A stretch of DNA of 64,000 bases from positions 3,534,001 through 3,598,000 of the forward strand of contig CM057130.1 in the NCBI GenBank assembly GCA_029964075.1. The letters run 5' to 3'. Positions 63,001 to 64,000 of this stretch are shown piece by piece. A program made the position numbers and the translations under genes. This DNA is from Patiria pectinifera (lineage: Eukaryota; Echinodermata; Asteroidea; Valvatida; Asterinidae). A model generated the notes under the pieces. That model was not told where the DNA came from and did not search any database. It saw only the letters and a program-made list of their open reading frames with translations. The stretch's first letter is position 1; each line of letters begins with the position of its first letter.

Positions 63001-63809
63001 AGGAGTGCATCATTATTATAAAATCATAGATGTCAGATGTAACAGGGACAGGGAATAAAACGAGGACCCCAAATTTATAAAATATGGCCAGCTTACTGTA
63101 GATTGTAACTTGTGATGAATTACTTCTGTGAATCTTTTTGATTTGATATTTCTATCAAATGAGGCTCTTCTTGAAACGCATTTGATTTTTTCTATACAGA
63201 TCTGAGCCTCATGTCCTGCACAAAGTAAACTAGTGACTAAATGTAATTTCAAGAGCCAGCTTGGAATAAGAGGGTTAAACAGAAACACTATTTAAAAAAT
63301 TTCAACAATTAGCATAATTAAAAGTGAAAAATTCCATGTGCAAACAAAGACAACAGATTGAAGACACAGATCGTTCCCTGCGAAGTTTGCAGGAATCGAT
63401 TTTTCAAATTTCGCAGTATTGCTTCTTCTGACTTTGGTTCTCATTCATAAGAATGCAAAGTATGAATGAGCCTTAACACTGTATTTTAATATTTTCATTT
63501 TCATTTTATTTTACCAGGGTATCCCCATCAGCCGAAAAAATTTGAAAAAAAAAAGATGCTTAGATTTTTTTTGCAATGAAGACACCGGTAACATGGTTCC
63601 CATCAGAGCACATGGCACACCAAAACTTACGTGTTCGCTGGTTCCTAGATTGTTCCCCGTATTCCGTTCCGTCGGGATCCACAGAGAAGATGTACTCCTC
63701 CCCAGGGATCAGATCTCGGAATGTGAACATCGGGTTGGGAGTGGTGATGCCGAACATTGGGAAGAGTTGCTCGTCTGAGCCGTCCAATCTGGTGCGTCGC
63801 AGTTGGTAC
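45028..63809 (-). CDS. Receptor-type protein tyrosine phosphatase, R3 class (FN3 repeats, TM, single PTP domain); 5' end outside window
   Basis: From 5' to 3' the exons are 63809-63631, 62779-62492, 61600-61319, 60482-60336, 59778-59650, 59128-58976, 58645-58499, 57822-57514, 57031-56762, 55783-55653, 54636-54456, 53221-53069, 52146-51897, 51132-51062, 50927-50834, 50547-50410, 49708-49627, 49108-49018, 48624-48554, 48257-48123, 47716-47594, 47012-46864, 46238-46100, 45689-45617 and 45098-45028. They join into one frame of 1,284 codons plus stop. Seven complete FN3 domains and one partial are followed by a membrane-proximal domain, a membrane span and one catalytic domain. This is the layout of R3 receptor phosphatases (PTPRB/PTPRJ/PTPRO, fly Ptp10D), which remove phosphate from tyrosines of receptors and junction proteins at the cell surface. 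Orthology within R3 cannot be settled here. Confidence 0.92.
45292..45313 (+). repeat. C22 homopolymer
   Basis: An uninterrupted run of 22 C in the last intron of the phosphatase gene (G-run in its transcript). Confidence 0.95.
45940..46006 (-). mobile_element. tRNA-derived SINE head in phosphatase intron
   Basis: On the - strand: TGGTCAAGTGG (A-box-like), TCTGCACTAGTAAGCAGGAGG, then a perfect B box GGTTCGATTCC. Same family as 33663-33830. Confidence 0.65.
46009..46068. repeat. Hairpin with 16-bp perfect stem beside a donor site
   Basis: TTTGTAAGATGGAATT (46009-46024) and AATTCCATCTTACAAA (46053-46068). It lies about 25 nt into the intron that follows the P-loop exon 46100-46238. Confidence 0.85.
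47130..47460 (+). repeat. G-rich pentamer-like satellite (GGGGT/GGGAT)n
   Basis: About 300 bp of imperfect GGGGT, GGGAT and GGTGC units on the + strand in a phosphatase intron. The proline-rich frame on the - strand (47057-47716) is a by-product of this array running into the exon at 47594. Confidence 0.9.
49885..50222 (+). repeat. Degenerate tandem array containing tRNA B-box motifs
   Basis: GGTTCGAATCC near 49890, GGTTCGATCCC near 49973, GGGTTCGAACCC near 50053, GGGGTTCATGTCCC near 50157 and GGGTTCCAATCCCC near 50208. They are interleaved with GTCCCT..AG and GGACACTTTG/GGACACATTG segments, giving a diverged unit of about 80-100 bp. No A boxes at tRNA spacing are seen. Confidence 0.6.
52365..52443 (-). 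mobile_element. tRNA-derived SINE head
   Basis: On the - strand: GGATAGCTCAGTTGGTAGAG (full A box) and AGGTTCAAATGC (degenerate B box) at tRNA spacing. Confidence 0.65.
52563..52588 (+). repeat. (AAT)n microsatellite
   Basis: Consecutive AAT triplets in a phosphatase intron. Confidence 0.9.
55150..55245 (+). mobile_element. tRNA-derived SINE
   Basis: TAGCTTAGTTGGTAGAGC (A box) and GGGTTCAAACCC (B box), followed by a tail GTCAATTTCTTTGTTTCAAT that also follows the inverted copy at 35255-35325. Confidence 0.65.
57166..57424 (+). mobile_element. Full-length SINE with conserved central domain
   Basis: tRNA-like start (GTGTGGCCTAGAGGTTAGGG), the widespread TGTCCTTGGGCAAGCCACTT block, CACCCAGGAGTATAAG, a GC-rich CGCCGGCCCGATGGGCC stretch and a short (ACTTT)n-like 3' end. 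This organisation is typical of animal SINEs with a conserved core; the subfamily cannot be named. Confidence 0.7.
59140..59440 (-). repeat. ~40-bp minisatellite with CCAATCA core
   Basis: CCAATCA or a close variant occurs at 59141, 59181, 59219, 59259, 59301, 59342 and 59390. It is followed each time by AGTGATTGAAAA-like and TGATTATCAATGG-like sequence. The array starts 12 bp beyond an exon border (59128). Confidence 0.85.
61677..61746 (+). mobile_element. tRNA-derived SINE head
   Basis: CAGCCCAGTTGGTACAGCAC (A-box-like), TCTAGAGGTCGTGG and GGGTTCAAAACCC (B box) in a phosphatase intron. Confidence 0.6.
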
Positions 63810-64000
63810 CTGCAATCAGGCGAAAAAAGGTTGGAATGAATACAGTGCTAGTGCTGTGTTTTCTACGCTATGGTACAGTTTTGTTTCGAGTTAGCACTTG
63901 TATTGCATTGTATTTATTCCCTGAGGAATGCATGAAACCATACAGTAGTGATGGTATAATTACAACATCTGTGTTGATAACAGTAAACAATTTCACACTC

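Larger units (their letters stand above)
53069..63809 (-). other. FN3 repeat region of the phosphatase
   Basis: FN3 domains lie on exons 63631 (second half only), 62492, 61319, 60336+59650, 58976+58499, 57514, 56762 and 55653+54456. Each begins with a Pro-rich start ([44 protein letters not shown]) and has the conserved Trp (ITVDWEA, MFVRWDA, VTLFWSS, VTWQAP, LAWSKP, IQWDAG) and the L.P...Y.f.v turn. Domain-border introns are all phase 1, as is usual for shuffled FN3 modules. Some domains are a single exon and others have one internal intron. Confidence 0.85.

Overview
The window is animal nuclear DNA. Every gene is split into many small exons with GT...AG introns, and the intergenic space is AT-rich and full of tRNA-derived SINEs, fold-back elements and DNA transposons. 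Gene content (a FERM-RING MYLIP ubiquitin ligase, a type R3 receptor tyrosine phosphatase, and secreted ZP-domain proteins) points to a metazoan. Exon style and repeat types suggest a marine invertebrate deuterostome. I lean towards an echinoderm such as a sea star, but this is inference only, and hemichordate or lancelet are not excluded.

Left part (about 0.85-27 kb, + strand): a tandem duplication of a roughly 9.5-kb unit. Each unit encodes a 1,387-residue type I membrane protein in 17 exons: signal peptide, a cysteine-rich N-terminal module, five bacterial-type Ig-like repeats, a complete ZP domain, an RGKR cleavage site and one membrane span. Copy 1 (1492-9043) is intact. Copy 2 (13022-25597) has the same 16 downstream exons, each the same length as in copy 1 and with open frames. 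Between its ATG and the rest of codon 2 lies a 4,125-bp DNA element (13026-17150) with CCCAGCAGGCA inverted ends and large ACGT-rich tandem arrays. A hAT-like 984-bp MITE made of GAGTC/GACTC repeats also sits in intron 5 of copy 2 only.

Middle part (about 27-38 kb): a repeat-rich spacer, then exons 2 to 8 of a MYLIP/IDOL-type E3 ubiquitin ligase on the + strand (30011-37625). The short first coding exon was not found. Its introns hold several tRNA-derived SINEs and fold-back elements. The spacer at 37.6-45.0 kb holds no recognisable gene, only repeats and MITEs, and separates two convergent genes.

Right part (45.0-64 kb, - strand): 25 exons of a receptor-type protein tyrosine phosphatase of the R3 class. 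Eight FN3 domains (the outermost partial), a membrane-proximal domain with an RKRR site, a transmembrane segment and a single catalytic domain are visible. The 5' end lies beyond the right edge. The 25 exons join into one continuous 1,284-codon frame plus stop, which is strong internal support for the exon calls. The three kinds of gene are not an obvious functional unit; they are simply neighbours.
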